A stretch of 64,000 nucleotides of DNA. It comes from Aphelocoma coerulescens. Taxonomy: Eukaryota; Chordata; Aves; Passeriformes; Corvidae. The position numbers and the translations under genes are program-made. The DNA is taken from NCBI RefSeq assembly GCF_041296385.1, contig NW_027184085.1, positions 55,891,109 to 55,955,108 of the forward strand, in the 5' to 3' direction. Shown here one piece after another: positions 1-10,500 of the stretch (the stretch's first letter is position 1; each line of letters opens with the position of its first letter). The notes under the pieces were generated by a model. That model was given only the letters and a program-made list of their open reading frames with translations, did no database searches and was not told the origin of the DNA.

Positions 1-1375
1 ATTAACTCCCTACTGGATATCTTCGGGAGCTCCATGTCTTGTACTGAGGAGCCCCACACTGGACAGAGCACTCCAGGTGAGGCCTCACCAGGGCCAAGTA
101 GAGGGGCAGGATCACTTCCCCTGACCTGCTAGTAATGCTCTTCTGAATGCAGCCCAGGTTACCATTGGCCTGCTTGGCTGCAAGGACATGCTGTTGGCTC
201 ACAGAGGACACCAGGACACCCAGGTCCTTCTCTGCAAGGCTGCTTTCCAGCAGGTTGGCCCCCAGTCTGTGCTGCTGCATGGGATTATTCTTCCCTGGGT
301 GCAGGACCCTGCATCTGCCTTTGCTGAATTTCAGAAGTTTCCTCTCTGCCCATCTCTCCAGCCTGTCAAGGTCCTTCTGAAGGGCTGCACAGTACCCTGG
401 GGTATTGGCCAGTCATCCTACATTTACGTTGCCAGTGACACTGCTGAGGAGGCCTCTGCCCCTTCATCCAAGTCATTGATGGGTAGGTTGAACAAGACTG
501 GGCCCACTATTGAATCTTGGGAGGCACCACCGTGGACAGGCCTCCAGCTAGAGCCTGTGCTACTGATTATGACCTCTGGGGTCTCCTGTTCAGCCAGTTC
601 TCAATCCATCCATCCAGTCCACTCTTCCTGAGTTTGCCTGTGAGGACATTGTTAGAGACAGTGTGAAAGCTTTGAGGTCGAGGTAGACAAGATCCACTGC
701 TCTCCCCTTATCCATGCAGGTAGTTGTTTTATTGTGGAAGGCAATCAGGCTGGTCAAGCATGATCTGCCTTTAGTGACTTCATACCGACTACTCCTGATC
801 ACCTTCTTGTCCTCCCTGTGGATAGAAGTGGCCTCCAGAATGAGGTGCTCCATCACCTCTCCAGGGACTGAGGTGAGGCTGACTGGCTGGTAGATCCCTG
901 CATCCTCCTTCTTGCCATGTTTGAAGACTTGGGTGACATTTGCTTTCTTCAGTCCTCAGGCACCAGTCCTGATCTCCATGATCTTTCAAAGATGATCATG
1001 AGCAGCATACCTAAGATGTCTATCAGCACTCTCAGCACTTTTGGGTGCGTCCTATCAGGGCCCATGGACTGGTGTATGTTGAGTTTGCCCGGGTGTTCTC
1101 TAACCCAGCCCTCCGTGACCAAGGAAAAGTCTTGCTTCCAACATTCCTTTACCCTGGTCACCTGGGCCAGAGATTCCTTCGGGCTGGTCTTCCCAGTGAA
1201 GACCAATGGAAAGGTGGCATTCAGTAACTTTGCCTTCTCTGTGTCTTCTTAATTTACCTTTTGTTATTGATGTATTTAAAGACATTCTTTGTGTTATTCT
1301 TGACATCCTTGTCCAGGTTTAATTCCAGAGGGGCCTTGCCCTTCCTTGTCTCATTTCTACTAACTGACAAAATGA
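1..1375 (-). mobile_element. CR1 LINE fragment (ORF2 reverse transcriptase, decayed), runs off the left edge
   Basis: On the minus strand, reading down from 1375, broken frames spell the avian CR1 reverse transcriptase in the usual order. A linker (ELNLDKDVKNN-like) lies near 1310 and FTGKTSPKES near 1200. Next come an IYQPVSLTSVPG-like stretch near 880 (frame-shifted) and YLDLKAF near 680. The thumb region is at 2-280 (LGANLLESSLAEKDLGVLV, then [13 protein letters not shown]). CR1 is a non-LTR retrotransposon whose RT copies its RNA at the target site. Several frameshifts and stops break this copy, and I cannot find an intact catalytic YxDD/FADD box where it should lie (about 420-470). The element is 5'-truncated near 1375, as most CR1 copies are. 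Its 3' end would lie beyond base 1. Confidence 0.93.
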
Positions 1376-3599
1376 GCTAATATGGTGCAAAAAGCCAGCA
1401 AGCATGACTTATCCCTGGCCTTCCCTGGGCTTGTGCTGGCAGAGCTGTGGGGCAAGTTGAGTGCCCTCAGGAAGGTTAGATTTAAAGTGTCATTTGGCAC
1501 AAGACATCTTGCATGGCAGGCACAAACCGTCAATGTGCATATGAAAATGTTTTTACTACCTGGTTAATACCCAGGTTAGGTTTCAGTTTGGTGAACTAAG
1601 GTTTTCAAAAAGCTAAGATGGAGTCTGTGGTTGTAAGTACGCAATGAAAGGAGAGAAAATCCTGGGACGAAAGTTCAAAGTTACATGTCTAGACTAAGGT
1701 CTAAATTCATGTTTGAATGAGTTAGAACATATTCGTAAAATTAATAATAGAATAACTTCCTAACAGCTGACTACTCACATGAGCTAAGGGGAGAATATGT
1801 AAAGTAGAGTGGTTTCTTTAGTGGATATCTGTGTAGGAGATAGATACTAAGGTACGTTTCAGATTAAAAAGTGTATGAAGTGAATTAATTATCTTTGAAT
1901 ACCTAGTCTTTAGGAGGTGCAAGAACTAAGTGTTAGGTATTGTTGCAATAAGTTCGGGAAATCAGTGATAAGAAAGAGGTGTTAATGGTGAACTGGCTCA
2001 AGACTGCCATACCTGTTGGGCACACAAATCCTGCAAAAAGTGTGAGATTGCTGTATGATTTTAGCTAGACCATGTGGGTTTAATTGGCTCCAGTACAGGA
2101 AAATTTAAAGACTCTGCGCTAAACTGCACAGAAAGGATGACATTTAAAACGGCTGCATTTCTGGGAGACACCATTAACTAATGTTCACGGAGTATTTAAG
2201 TCAAGGCACATGTGGAAAAGAAATGAGATTTAATTTACGAGATTATTCAGCCTGTTAGGCTCTGCACCTGTGAAACATTGCTCCGTTATTTTTCCCTGGG
2301 GAGCAGCTGAGTGGACTTGGCATTTCTTTGCAAAGCCTCTCCCACCCCTTTACACCAAACATAACCTGTGGTAATATACAGCATCTCATTTATCCAACCA
2401 TAACAGAATAGGAGCCATTTCAGCTGCCTGGACTGTGAGTAGAGCTGGAACTGAGAGGGCTGGGGAAGGCATCATGTGTCTGTTCAGGCCCAGCACCCTT
2501 TCCTTGGGTGCAGCAACCTGTGTGGGGTTTTAGGTATGCTGGGGATTGTTCTTGTGTAAGTGTGCACTAACAAGGCATGCATGGGAGGATTGAAACCAGT
2601 AGGAAAATTGACTGCCTACCCCTCATCTTGTTTTTGGAGGCTTTTTATTGCACTAAAAATGTATCTACTAATTTAGTCCTAATTTTGAGGCAGACTTGTT
2701 GTTGAGTAAGTCCTGTGTAACTATATGCAGTTCATCAGAAGTGCTGGTTTTAGGAGGTGAGAATCTGACTTTTAGATATTTGAGTAAATAAAATTTGCTT
2801 TCTTTTGAGTGCTTAGATTTTCAGTCTGGCAGGTTTAGCTACCTGTTTAGGAGAGAAATGCTACCACTGCCTGTTTTTTTCATTCATCTCCAGAGGTTTC
2901 TGTGTTTACCTCAGTGGTGCAAGAACTAGAAAGGAGTTCCTTGGTCCTGGAGCTCAGTTTCTCTTGTAGTTTCATCTGGCTCTGTTCTCAAGGTGTGCAC
3001 AGCTCTCTGATTTGAACAAATCTGTTAAGTTATTTGACACAGAAGAAACTTACATTCAAATAAATTGATGCCTAAAGCCTCAACACTAAAAAAATGAACC
3101 CTTATTTAATAATTTCTTCCATATCACAATATCTTAACTTTTATCAGAGACTTGTTTCTGGCAGATTGCCAATACACATGTCCTTAGTCCAGTTTGCTAT
3201 TATCTGATAATGACAGTGGTAGTAATAAGCAATGAGCAATGATCTATATAAATATAGCTTGTGAGTTTTTTGGAGGATTTGAAAAAGAAACTGTGGCCAA
3301 GCTCTGTAAAACTGTACATGGTGTAGCAACTCCAGAGTGAGAGGACACACTTGTGAGTGATAAAAGCTCTGAATAGCAGGATTCTCAGTAATGTTCAGGG
3401 AGGAGTGCCTTATATTAAACAAGCAAATGTGCAACTGCTCATGTGAGTGGAATATACTTGAAAACCATATGCTTTTATTATGATCAATTCTTACATAAAA
3501 AGAAAAAAAAGCACAAAGGACCTTTTACTGTACTGTGATAATTGCTCATATATACATATACTGTAAAGCAAGTATTTGAAGATCAAGCTGTCTCCAATG
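1376..3599. other. Unannotated AT-rich sequence
   Basis: About 2.2 kb between the CR1 and the endogenous retrovirus. Only short random frames are present (the longest is about 96 codons near 3144-3434, minus strand, unlike any family I know). I see no repeat signature, splice-bounded exon or RNA gene. Confidence 0.6.
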
Positions 3600-3916
3600 G
3601 AGACTCATTGTGAGAAAATATGGGCTGTGTTTTTCTCTAATTGGTGAAGGGCTGTCTGGGGAGAGAAAGAGAAAGTAGTGTACTACACAAGCCTCTCGTC
3701 TCTCTCTGGTCTGGCCTGGAGGCTGCCCTGCAGAGCTGAGCTGGAATCATGAGCTGATAATCACTAAAGAGCTGACAGCCTCTGCACAGGCCCTCCTAGC
3801 CAGCAGCTGAGGGAAGACACTGGGCCTCGGAAAGGTGATTCCTTATGGGACCATCTCTCCGGACCGGTCACCTCTTCCTCGGTCCGAGCTACTGACAGCT
3901 CACCAGCTGTTATAAC
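3600..3916 (+). repeat. Possible remnant of the retroviral 5' LTR
   Basis: The 5' LTR of the retrovirus must have ended just upstream of the primer binding site at 3917. This stretch is richer in G and C than the AT-rich flank and contains pyrimidine-rich runs (about 3690-3715), as U5 regions often do. I cannot see the canonical CA end: the bases next to the PBS are TATAAC. I also see no clear TATA box, AATAAA or TG start. No second LTR copy exists in the window to align with it. The limits given are a guess. Confidence 0.3.
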
Positions 3917-3930
3917 TGGCGCCCGAACAG
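3917..3930 (+). other. Retroviral primer binding site, tRNA-Lys3 type
   Basis: TGGCGCCCGAACAG matches the first 14 bases of the complement of the tRNA-Lys(3) 3' end, used by lentiviruses and some betaretroviruses to prime minus-strand DNA synthesis. The next four bases (CCTC) no longer match. The position, about 370 bases before the gag start, is as expected. The assignment as PBS is firm; whether the original primer was exactly Lys3 is less so because of the 3' mismatches. Confidence 0.85.
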
Positions 3931-4185
3931 CCTCGGACCCCGGACCTCGGACTCCTGGCCTGAGCTGCGTCTTGACCACGCTAAGACAGAACCAGCCATT
4001 CGTGTGCTGATCCTCTGAAAATAGGACCTACATTTTAGGAGGCCCTTTTGGACAGGGACAGTTCGAGACCCTCACTTCTCCAAACTAGGACAGAAGTCCC
4101 TGAGGATCGAACTAGCCGGACCAACCCCCCCAGCAGACCTTTTTTGGACTACAACAGGAGCCAACCTCACCAGAAAACGGGATTT

Positions 4186-4191
4186 GTAAGT
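4186..4191 (+). other. Candidate retroviral leader 5' splice donor (GTAAGT)
   Basis: A consensus GTAAGT lies in the untranslated leader, 255 bases after the primer binding site and about 95 bases before the gag start. This is where retroviruses place the major donor that makes env mRNA. The env acceptor side is lost here, so the site is a relic. Confidence 0.45.
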
Positions 4192-4285
4192 TTAAATTTG
4201 GGGCTCTCCTCTTTTTCTTGCGCGCAATACTTTTAAAGTCCTTTTTGTTTTTTTTTCTCTTTTTTCTGCTGAGGGAGGAACTTAA

Positions 4286-4665
4286 GTGGGAAATAGGCAA
4301 GCTAAACCCAGCCTTTCCCAATCTGAGACCTATACCCCTTTCTTCTAAGCCTTCTCTTAAAATCCGACTTTAAATTCTCTAAAGGTATTCTTTCTAAGAA
4401 AAATCTCAAATCTTTCACTAATTGGATATCTCAAAATTTTCCTGATGCCACCACAGACTCTGTCCTTTCTGATCCATTCTGGGACAAAGTGGGGAAGAAA
4501 CTCTATTCCTTTCAAGCCACAGGAAACCTCTCTGTTTCCAAATTCATTCCTTTATTTCATTTATTGGTTAAAACGTGTTGTGCGACTAACCCACCTCAGC
4601 CAAAACCGTTCTCTGCCCTCCCCCCCTCCAGCTTCCCCCCTCTGCCTCCGGCAATGGCCAGCTAG
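4286..4665 (+). pseudogene. gag: ERV gag, matrix (MA) region, frameshifted
   Basis: Matrix directs Gag to the plasma membrane. The apparent start reads GTG followed by codons for GNRQAKP at 4286. The M-G pattern would be an N-myristoylation signal, but the ATG appears mutated to GTG. This frame stops at 4346. The homology passes to another frame, open from 4327 to 4662, containing FTNWISQNFPDA, DPFWDKVGKKLYSF and KFIPLFHLLVKTC, which look like the helical MA fold of betaretroviruses. It ends in TAG at 4663-4665. At least one frameshift plus a start-codon change therefore disable it. Confidence 0.75.
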
Positions 4666-5720
4666 AGCGCGGACCCCGCCTGACGCCCCGACCCTGGCCA
4701 GGCTGGGGCGCCGGCCACCCCACTTCCCTACCCCGATCCCCTATTTCCAGCAGTTCTCCCACACCCAAAGCCCCCCGCTCACCCCCTCGGTCCCGGCACT
4801 GTGCACGGGACTCATCCCAGACCCATCCCCCCTCCCTGGGATGGACGGCTCTGAGCCTCCCCCAGCCCAATCCCCCTGTGCCCCTGGTATTTTGCAACCC
4901 TTCACGCACAACACCGCCCTTCCCCCTCTCGCACCAGCTCCTGGTGCCTCTGAACGCCCTCACCCCGCCATGTCCCTGCTCCCCACTGCATCCCTGCTCC
5001 ACGCGGCGTCGCGCCCCATCCTCCCACTCCAGCAGCACTGCAGTGGCCCCATCTCAGCAAGCCACCCCGCCACCACTGCCCTCCCCCTGCACCCACGGAG
5101 CAGCCATGGTACAACACGGGGCCGGTCCCGCAGAGCCCCGCGCACGCACTGTGGGGCACGGAACAAACGACATGCCCCCTGCCAGCATCTGCCCCTCTCG
5201 CCGCTGGCGGGACGCAGCTATCTGTGGCACCGCCTCAGGCTACCGCCGAAGGAGTGGAATCTCCCTCCCCCCTCCCCCCACCGCCAATAGCCCTGCCACC
5301 CTGGCAAACGCCAGCAGACCCCCTCTACTAAGCCCTCTCTCCCTACACCTCCCCCTTCCCCTACCACGGGTTCTTGCGCAATCCCCATCTCCGCTCCTGC
5401 CCTAGAGCCCACCGCCCCCCCACAACCCTCCTACAGCCCATTCCGACTCCACATGGAATTGCGAATCCGGCACCACCTGCAACCTGACCTCTCCCCAAAT
5501 GACCTGCTGCTGTACAACCTCTCTACCCCCATGCTGCCACAACAGACCCCCTTCTCATCCCTCAAAACACCCCTGACCCCCTGCTACTCCTGCCCTGGCT
5601 AAAGCAAAGTCAGCATTTCAAAAATGCCGCGCTACGCCTCCTGTATCCCAGCCCTGCGACAGCCAATCCCTCATTTTCAGATGACAGTAGCAGCAGCTCT
5701 GACTCTGAATCTCAAGACTG
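4611..5720 (+). pseudogene. gag: ERV gag, C-rich proline-rich segment between matrix and capsid
   Basis: The top strand is extremely rich in C and poor in A from about 4611 to 5410. It encodes proline-, serine- and alanine-rich peptide in two long open frames: 4445-5290 (its downstream part) and 4878-5405. Betaretroviral gag carries proline-rich phosphoprotein domains between matrix and capsid that bear late-budding motifs, which makes this the likely identity. I cannot decide which frame was the true one, because a C-rich sequence stays open in several. No clear PPPY or PTAP motif stands out. The 5410-5720 part becomes less biased and leads towards capsid. Confidence 0.55.
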
Positions 5721-5784
5721 ACAGGCACAGACACGCAGGGAAGTGAACCGGGACGGAGACTGAGAGCTAGCCCAGAAAATCTCA

Positions 5785-6724
5785 GCCTTCCCAGTCATTA
5801 AAGGGAAAGGGAGGAGAGGTGGTCCATCAACTACAAAAACATGGAAACCTATCCCATACAAAGAAGTCAAAGAGCTTTGCAAGGCAGCAAAAGAAGATGG
5901 GAGAGGGTCACATTTCTTTAGAAACTTATTGGAAGCCACCTTCTCTGCCTATACATTAGTGCCACATGATATTAAAAACATTATTAACTGCATCCTTTCC
6001 CCTGCCGAATATATGTTATGGGAAAGGCATTGGAAAAGACATTTAAAAACACTGTCTGACACTTATGCTAAAGATGCAAACCAGACAGATTGGACAATAG
6101 AACAACTGGCTGGAGAAGGTGACCTCCAAAAAACCCTCAGATCAAGCTACCACCTTACCTGAAGTAGCATTGCAAGACATAGCTATTGCAGCTAAGACAT
6201 CGCTGCTTCTTACCCCTGATGATTTCATTCCTACACAATATTTCTCTAACATCAAACAGTCAGTAAACAAAAGTTTCATTAAGTTCGTTGATAGTTTAAA
6301 AGCTAGCTTAGAGAAACAGATAGAGATCCCAGATGGGCGAAAAGTACTTTTGGGCGAACTTGCCATGGCAAATGCTAACGAACGATGTAAGAATATCTTG
6401 AGGGCCCTACCCATGGACACAGAAACCACAATAGAACAAATGATAGAGACCTGTACTAGACACACATCTGCAGAAAACACAATGACCCAAGCAGTTGTAA
6501 AGGGCATCACAGAGGGAGTTTCTGGTGCATTTGCTGCAGCAGTCTCTAAGGAGAATGCCCGCTGTTTCTATTGTGGTGAACTTGGACACTTTATAAAGGA
6601 TTGCCCACAAAGGTCACCCAGGACCATCGTGCCACCTGCCAAAGGCACCAGAGACAGCAACAGCACCAGCAGCGTTCAAAAAACTTCCATCGAAGTGTGG
6701 TGTCAAGGCCCCACGCTCAGATAA
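5785..6724 (+). pseudogene. gag: ERV gag, capsid and nucleocapsid region, frameshifted
   Basis: Capsid begins with FPVIKGKG (proline codon at 5791) and continues with WKPIPYKEVKELCKAAKEDG and SPAEYMLWERHWKRHL in one frame to 6162. A frameshift in the 6119-6162 overlap moves the rest to another frame, open to the stop at 6722. The second part has the major homology region (IKQSVNKSFIKFVDSLKASL, about 6251-6310) and one CCHC zinc knuckle, CFYCGELGHFIKDC (6563-6604), which would bind genomic RNA. Betaretroviruses normally have two knuckles; no second is readable after 6604. Capsid builds the core shell and nucleocapsid packages RNA. Only the 6119-6724 part remains open. Confidence 0.9.
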
Positions 6725-6729
6725 CAAAT

Positions 6730-7610
6730 CAAAGGCCATACTACCCCGCCCCAGCTGCAAACTCCACATCGGATCACTGAGAGCAGACAACTGGACCTCA
6801 CCCGGCACCATCATCCCAGGTGATCCCAGAACACGTGAGAAGGATCCAACACACGGAGCACTACCGATCGGAACGAGACGCCAACTGGTAACATCACTGC
6901 CATTTAACTTTGTTGACAAGCGTTTTTATCGTATTCCCACAGGAAAGTATGGACCACATGACGGCCCATGGGACATTCTTATCCTAAGCGATACCCTTCA
7001 TGGCCCAGAACAACTCTTTGTATTACCTGAGATACAAACAGTGCACCCTGGACAAGAGATTCTTGTCCAGCTTTGCTGCATGGACACACCTTTCTTTCTC
7101 CCACAGGGAACACCGATTGCTCAAGCTTTTTTACTTCCACAGAACCGCCCAGAACAGCTTCCTCTCAATCCTACAGCAATGTGGATAGAGATTGTGGGCT
7201 CAAACAAACCGACCATCGAGTGCAGCTTGTTCTGTAAAGGAGAGAGGGTCTACCGCCCAGGGATGCTGGACACCGGAGCAGACGTGACCATCATCGCCCG
7301 CTCCAAGTGGCCAGGGAATTGGGAACTGGATCCAGTGGCAGGTATGATCTCCAGGATTGGTGGAGTCGCAGTATCCATGAGAAGCAAATGAAATGTCATC
7401 ATCAAAGGACCCGAGGGCAAGATAGCGACCACCTGACCATTCGTGGTAAGGGCCCCATCCCCCTATGGGGCAGAGACCTTCTATCCCAGTGGGGTGCTAC
7501 CCTCACCATTCCCAGCCAGGATTTCTGGCTGGGGCCACTGAGAAATGCACGCTACCATCTACTCTCCCGCTCACCTGGAAGACTGACAACCCAAAATGGG
7601 TGAGACAGTG
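6730..7610 (+). pseudogene. pro: ERV pro: divergent dUTPase-like segment followed by aspartic protease
   Basis: The open frame ending at 7391 first shows FYRIPTGKYGP (near 6925-6960) and PFFLPQGTPIAQAFLLP (7087-7138). These resemble the N- and C-terminal core motifs of the dUTPase that betaretroviruses fuse to protease. The uridine-binding and catalytic motifs expected between them are not recognisable, so this was probably an inactive relic domain or is badly decayed. The protease follows, with catalytic LDTGADVTIIA (DTG at 7269-7277). After a stop at 7389-7391 its C-terminal part (PIPLWGRDLLSQWGATL, about 7455-7505) is in another frame. A retroviral protease works as a dimer and matures Gag and Pol; here the frameshift prevents that. 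Confidence 0.85.
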
Positions 7611-8778
7611 GCCCCATGAAGAAGAAAAGCTCAGCGCATTGGAAGCCCTGGTGGAAGAACAATTCGCCAAAGCTCACATCACTGAGACCACAAGCCCCTG
7701 GAATTCCCGTCTTTGTGCTGAAAAAGCCCGGCAAAGACAAATGGAGACTACTCCATGACCTACGGAAGATCAATCAGGTCCCTGAAGACATGGGCCCCCT
7801 CCAACCCAGCCTGCCATCACCATCAATGCTGCCCCGAGACTGGATGCTTGCCATCATAGACATAAAAGACTGTTTAACATCCCGCTCCATCCCCAGGACG
7901 CACCACGGTTCGCCTTCTCCATCCCGTCTCTTAACGAACAAGCCCCACTCAGAAGATACCATTGGCTCATCCTCCCACAAGGCACGAAGAACAGCCCGAC
8001 CATCTGCCAGTGGTACGTCGCCCACATTCTGTCCCCCATCAGAAGCCTGTTCCCAGAAGCAATCATCCACCACTACGTGGATGACATCCTAATTTGTGCA
8101 TCAGAAAAAACTTACTTGGACAGAACTCTTAAAAAGACAATTGAAGCCATAGAAGAAGCAGGGTTCGAGATCCGTGAGGATAAAGTGCAGCACTCCAGCC
8201 CATGGACTTACCTCGGCCTCCAGATCCGTGAGAGAACCATCGTACCCCAGCAACTCGCCATCAAAGAGGACCCCAAAACCCTAAGGGACTTACACAGCCT
8301 GTGTGGATCCATAAATTGGATACGCCCCCTACTGGGAGTCACAACACATGACCTCACTCCCCTCTTCAACCTCCTCCACGGCAGCGGAGACTTGGACTCT
8401 CCACGCACTCTCATGCCTGAAGCCCCCGATACCATCACCAAAGTCCAGGAAACCCTGTCTTCATGCCAAGCCCATCGCATTGAACCCAGCCTGCCTCTCC
8501 AGCTTGTAGTCCTGGGTAAGGCTCCCCGTTTCCATGGACTGATCTTCCAATGGGACCCTCAACTCAGAGACCCTTTGCTGATACTTGAATGGGTCTTCAC
8601 AAGCCATCAACCTACAAAGACATTAACCACCTTCCAAGAAGTAATGGCACATTTAATAAAAAAGGCCAGAACTCGTCTCCGCTCTCTTGCAGGGTGTGAG
8701 TTCACGTGCATATACTTGCCATTGACCACTGGAGATCTGAAGCATATGGTCCAGACCAATGAGAGCCTCCAGGTATGA
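7540..8778 (+). pseudogene. pol: ERV pol, reverse transcriptase domain, frameshifted
   Basis: The RT fingers start with [15 protein letters not shown] in one frame (ORF 7465-7758) and pass, across a frameshift, to [23 protein letters not shown]. Palm motif A (AIIDIKDC, about 7848-7873) is present. A second frameshift right after it, about 7872, puts the rest in a frame open to 8778. This contains the active-site box YVDD (8074-8085), then ILICASEK and LGLQIRERTIVPQQL of the palm and thumb. All three catalytic aspartates are therefore still coded, although in different frames. The 7872-8778 stretch is about 300 codons without a stop, the best-preserved piece of the element. Confidence 0.93.
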
Positions 8779-9290
8779 TCGCCCTAGATAGCTACACAGA
8801 CCAAATTTCCATCCACATGCCAAAACATAGACTTTTCTACGTGATGCAGCTTTTAAATTGATTCCAAAATTAATCCAAAGTAGAAAACCTCTCAAAGCTC
8901 TGATTGTCTTTACAGATGGGTCTGGTTCGTCACATCGGTGTGTCATGACTTGGAGACAACCCAATACTCAAAAATGGGAGTTGGATATCCAAATAGTAGA
9001 GGGATCTCCACAGATTGCTGAATTAGCAGCTGTTGTCAGAGCCTTTGGAAGTTTAAAGATGCACCTTTTAATTTGGTCACAGATTTGGCTTATGTCGCTG
9101 GCATAGCTATGAGGGCTGAACATGCTTTTCTAAAGGAGGTCTCCAAAAATTAGACCAACTGGTTTCTACATTAATTCATTTAATCTCCCACAGAAAACAG
9201 CCTTACTACATTATGCATATGAGGTCACACACTGACCTCCCTGGTCCCATTGCCGAAGGGAACAGGAGAGCAGATGCACTGGCCATGCCA
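8779..9290 (+). pseudogene. pol: ERV pol, RNase H domain, frameshifted
   Basis: RNase H degrades the RNA of the RNA-DNA hybrid. The first catalytic motif, VFTDGSGSS (aspartate codon 8915-8917), lies in ORF 8858-9106, followed by QIAELAAVVRAF with the conserved glutamate. A frameshift near 9070 moves LVTDLAYVAGI to another frame, and a further break near 9140-9210 leads to the C-terminal HMRSHTDLPGPIAEGNRRAD (from about 9214), the usual retroviral RNase H end with its catalytic aspartate. Stops also lie between 8778 and 8858. The domain is complete in outline but split over at least three frames. Confidence 0.88.
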
Positions 9291-9750
9291 GCAGAGACTG
9301 CAAACGTCCCTGACATCTTTGCCCAGGCGAAGTTGTCACATGCATTTTTTCACCAAAACATTCCTGCCCTCGTCAGAATGTTCAAGCTCTCAAAAGATCA
9401 AGCAAAAGCTATCACTGCACTGTGCCCGAACTGCCAGAACTACCAAATACCCTCTATGGGTACCAGAGTCAACCCCCACAGTCTGAACAGCTGCCAATTG
9501 TGGCAAACTGATGTAACCCACTTCCCATCCTTTGGGAGATCCAAATACGTGCACGTGTCAGTTGACGCATTTTCTGGGGCAGTGTTTGCGTCAGCTCATG
9601 CAGGGGAAAATGCCATCCACGTCATCAAGCATTTTCTCCTTGCCTTTGCCACCCTGGGGGTTCCTGAAGAAATCAAAATGGATAATGGGCCTGCCTACAC
9701 CTCTCGTAAGTTAGAAGATTCTTCCACCAATGGGGAACGAAGCTGACCAG
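9291..9750 (+). pseudogene. pol: ERV pol, integrase, truncated within the catalytic core
   Basis: Integrase joins viral DNA to the host genome. In the frame 9213-9746 the zinc-binding HHCC domain is visible as SHAFFHQN (about 9337-9360) and CPNC (9423-9434). The catalytic core follows with LWQTDVTH (first aspartate codon 9510-9512), SVDAFSGAVFAS and KMDNGPAYTS (second aspartate codon 9681-9683). The two aspartates are 57 codons apart, as usual. Just after YTS the frame breaks (FFHQWGTK is legible in a neighbouring frame about 9720), and the similarity ends near 9750. The third catalytic residue, a glutamate about 35 residues on, and the C-terminal domain are not found. Confidence 0.9.
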
Positions 9751-10080
9751 GGGCTAGGGAAACCCTGTGTCTCCTGCCTGGAGGCCCTCTCCCAGGACTA
9801 CATGGGGGGTGGGGGGAGACCCTGACAGTGTACTATAAAGTTACTGATTACTGTTCAGTGCCTGCAGTAGTGGTGATGCCATATAGACAAAAATTCACAC
9901 GTTCCTGCTCTGAAAACTACATTAAACCTCAGAGGGGATTTGGCGTTTTCAGTAATTAGGACCTTCAACATTATGTATAACACAGCAAATGATAAAAAAT
10001 TAGAGATGAAAAAATGGGAAAAAACTTCCATTGCAAAATAAAAGGATTTAAGATACATTTGAAATCACAGAAAAGCAGAA
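9751..10080. other. Sequence 3' of the retrovirus, unassigned
   Basis: A G-rich patch (9805-9825) and then AT-rich DNA. I looked for env, a polypurine tract or a 3' LTR and saw none that I can support. Confidence 0.5.
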
Positions 10081-10500
10081 TGGGGAGAGACTCACTGGGT
10101 CATTGAGTTCACTCCCTGTCCCAAGTTAAGGCCTGCTATTCCTGTGTCACTCCTGACAAGCCTCCTGTAAAAGTTGTTCTTGAAAGCCATCAGTGTGCCA
10201 GGCAACCAATTCCAGTGTTTGCTATCATCCAGGGGATGTCCTCTATGCCTAACATGGTTTTGAATCCTTGTTGCTAAAATCTAAAGCCATTACTTCTTAA
10301 TTTATTCAATATGAAGAACAGTGAAAACCTGTCTCCTGTTTCTCCTCATTTTCATCTTATCTTTAGTCTCAGATAAAACGTAGAAATTGTGGGTTTGGAC
10401 TGCTTCTTTTTCTATGAACTGCCTCTGGTAAGTTCAGGTATTTCCTGAAGTGTCATCCCCCAGGCTGGACACCTGTAGTCTTATGAAGGCTGTATAGAGA
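10081..10500 (-). mobile_element. Old, diverged CR1-type LINE fragment
   Basis: The plus strand reads like the complement of an old CR1/L3-type 3' region: a start resembling GAGTTCACTCCCTGTCCCAAG, then phrases like CCAATTCCAGTGTTTGCTATC and GCCATTACTTCTTAA that recur in such copies. It is heavily mutated with no open frame. The limits are approximate. Confidence 0.65.

Larger units (their letters stand above)
3917..9750 (+). mobile_element. Decayed betaretrovirus-like endogenous retrovirus (class II / ERVK-like), env and 3' LTR missing
   Basis: The order on the plus strand is primer binding site, leader with splice donor, gag (matrix, proline-rich, capsid, nucleocapsid), dUTPase-like plus protease, RT, RNase H, integrase. 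Placing a dUTPase-like segment before the protease, a Lys-tRNA primer site and capsid starting with FPV fit betaretroviruses. Each gene is interrupted by frameshifts or stops, listed in the separate entries, so no functional protein or virus is encoded. Homology ends about 9750 inside the integrase core. The sequence beyond is AT-rich and unlike env, so the 3' third (integrase C-terminus, env, polypurine tract, LTR) was deleted or never inserted. The 5' LTR is at best a vague remnant (3600-3916). Confidence 0.92.

Noticed and set aside
188..631. 147-codon plus-strand frame
   Set aside because: It lies antisense to the CR1 reverse transcriptase and is a shadow of it.
4586..5038. 150-codon minus-strand frame rich in G, R and E
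   Set aside because: It is the complement of the C-rich gag segment; composition alone keeps it open.
9751..10080. An env gene or 3' LTR following the integrase
   Set aside because: No env motif, polypurine tract or TG...CA structure; a short open stretch near 9820-9960 is compatible with chance.
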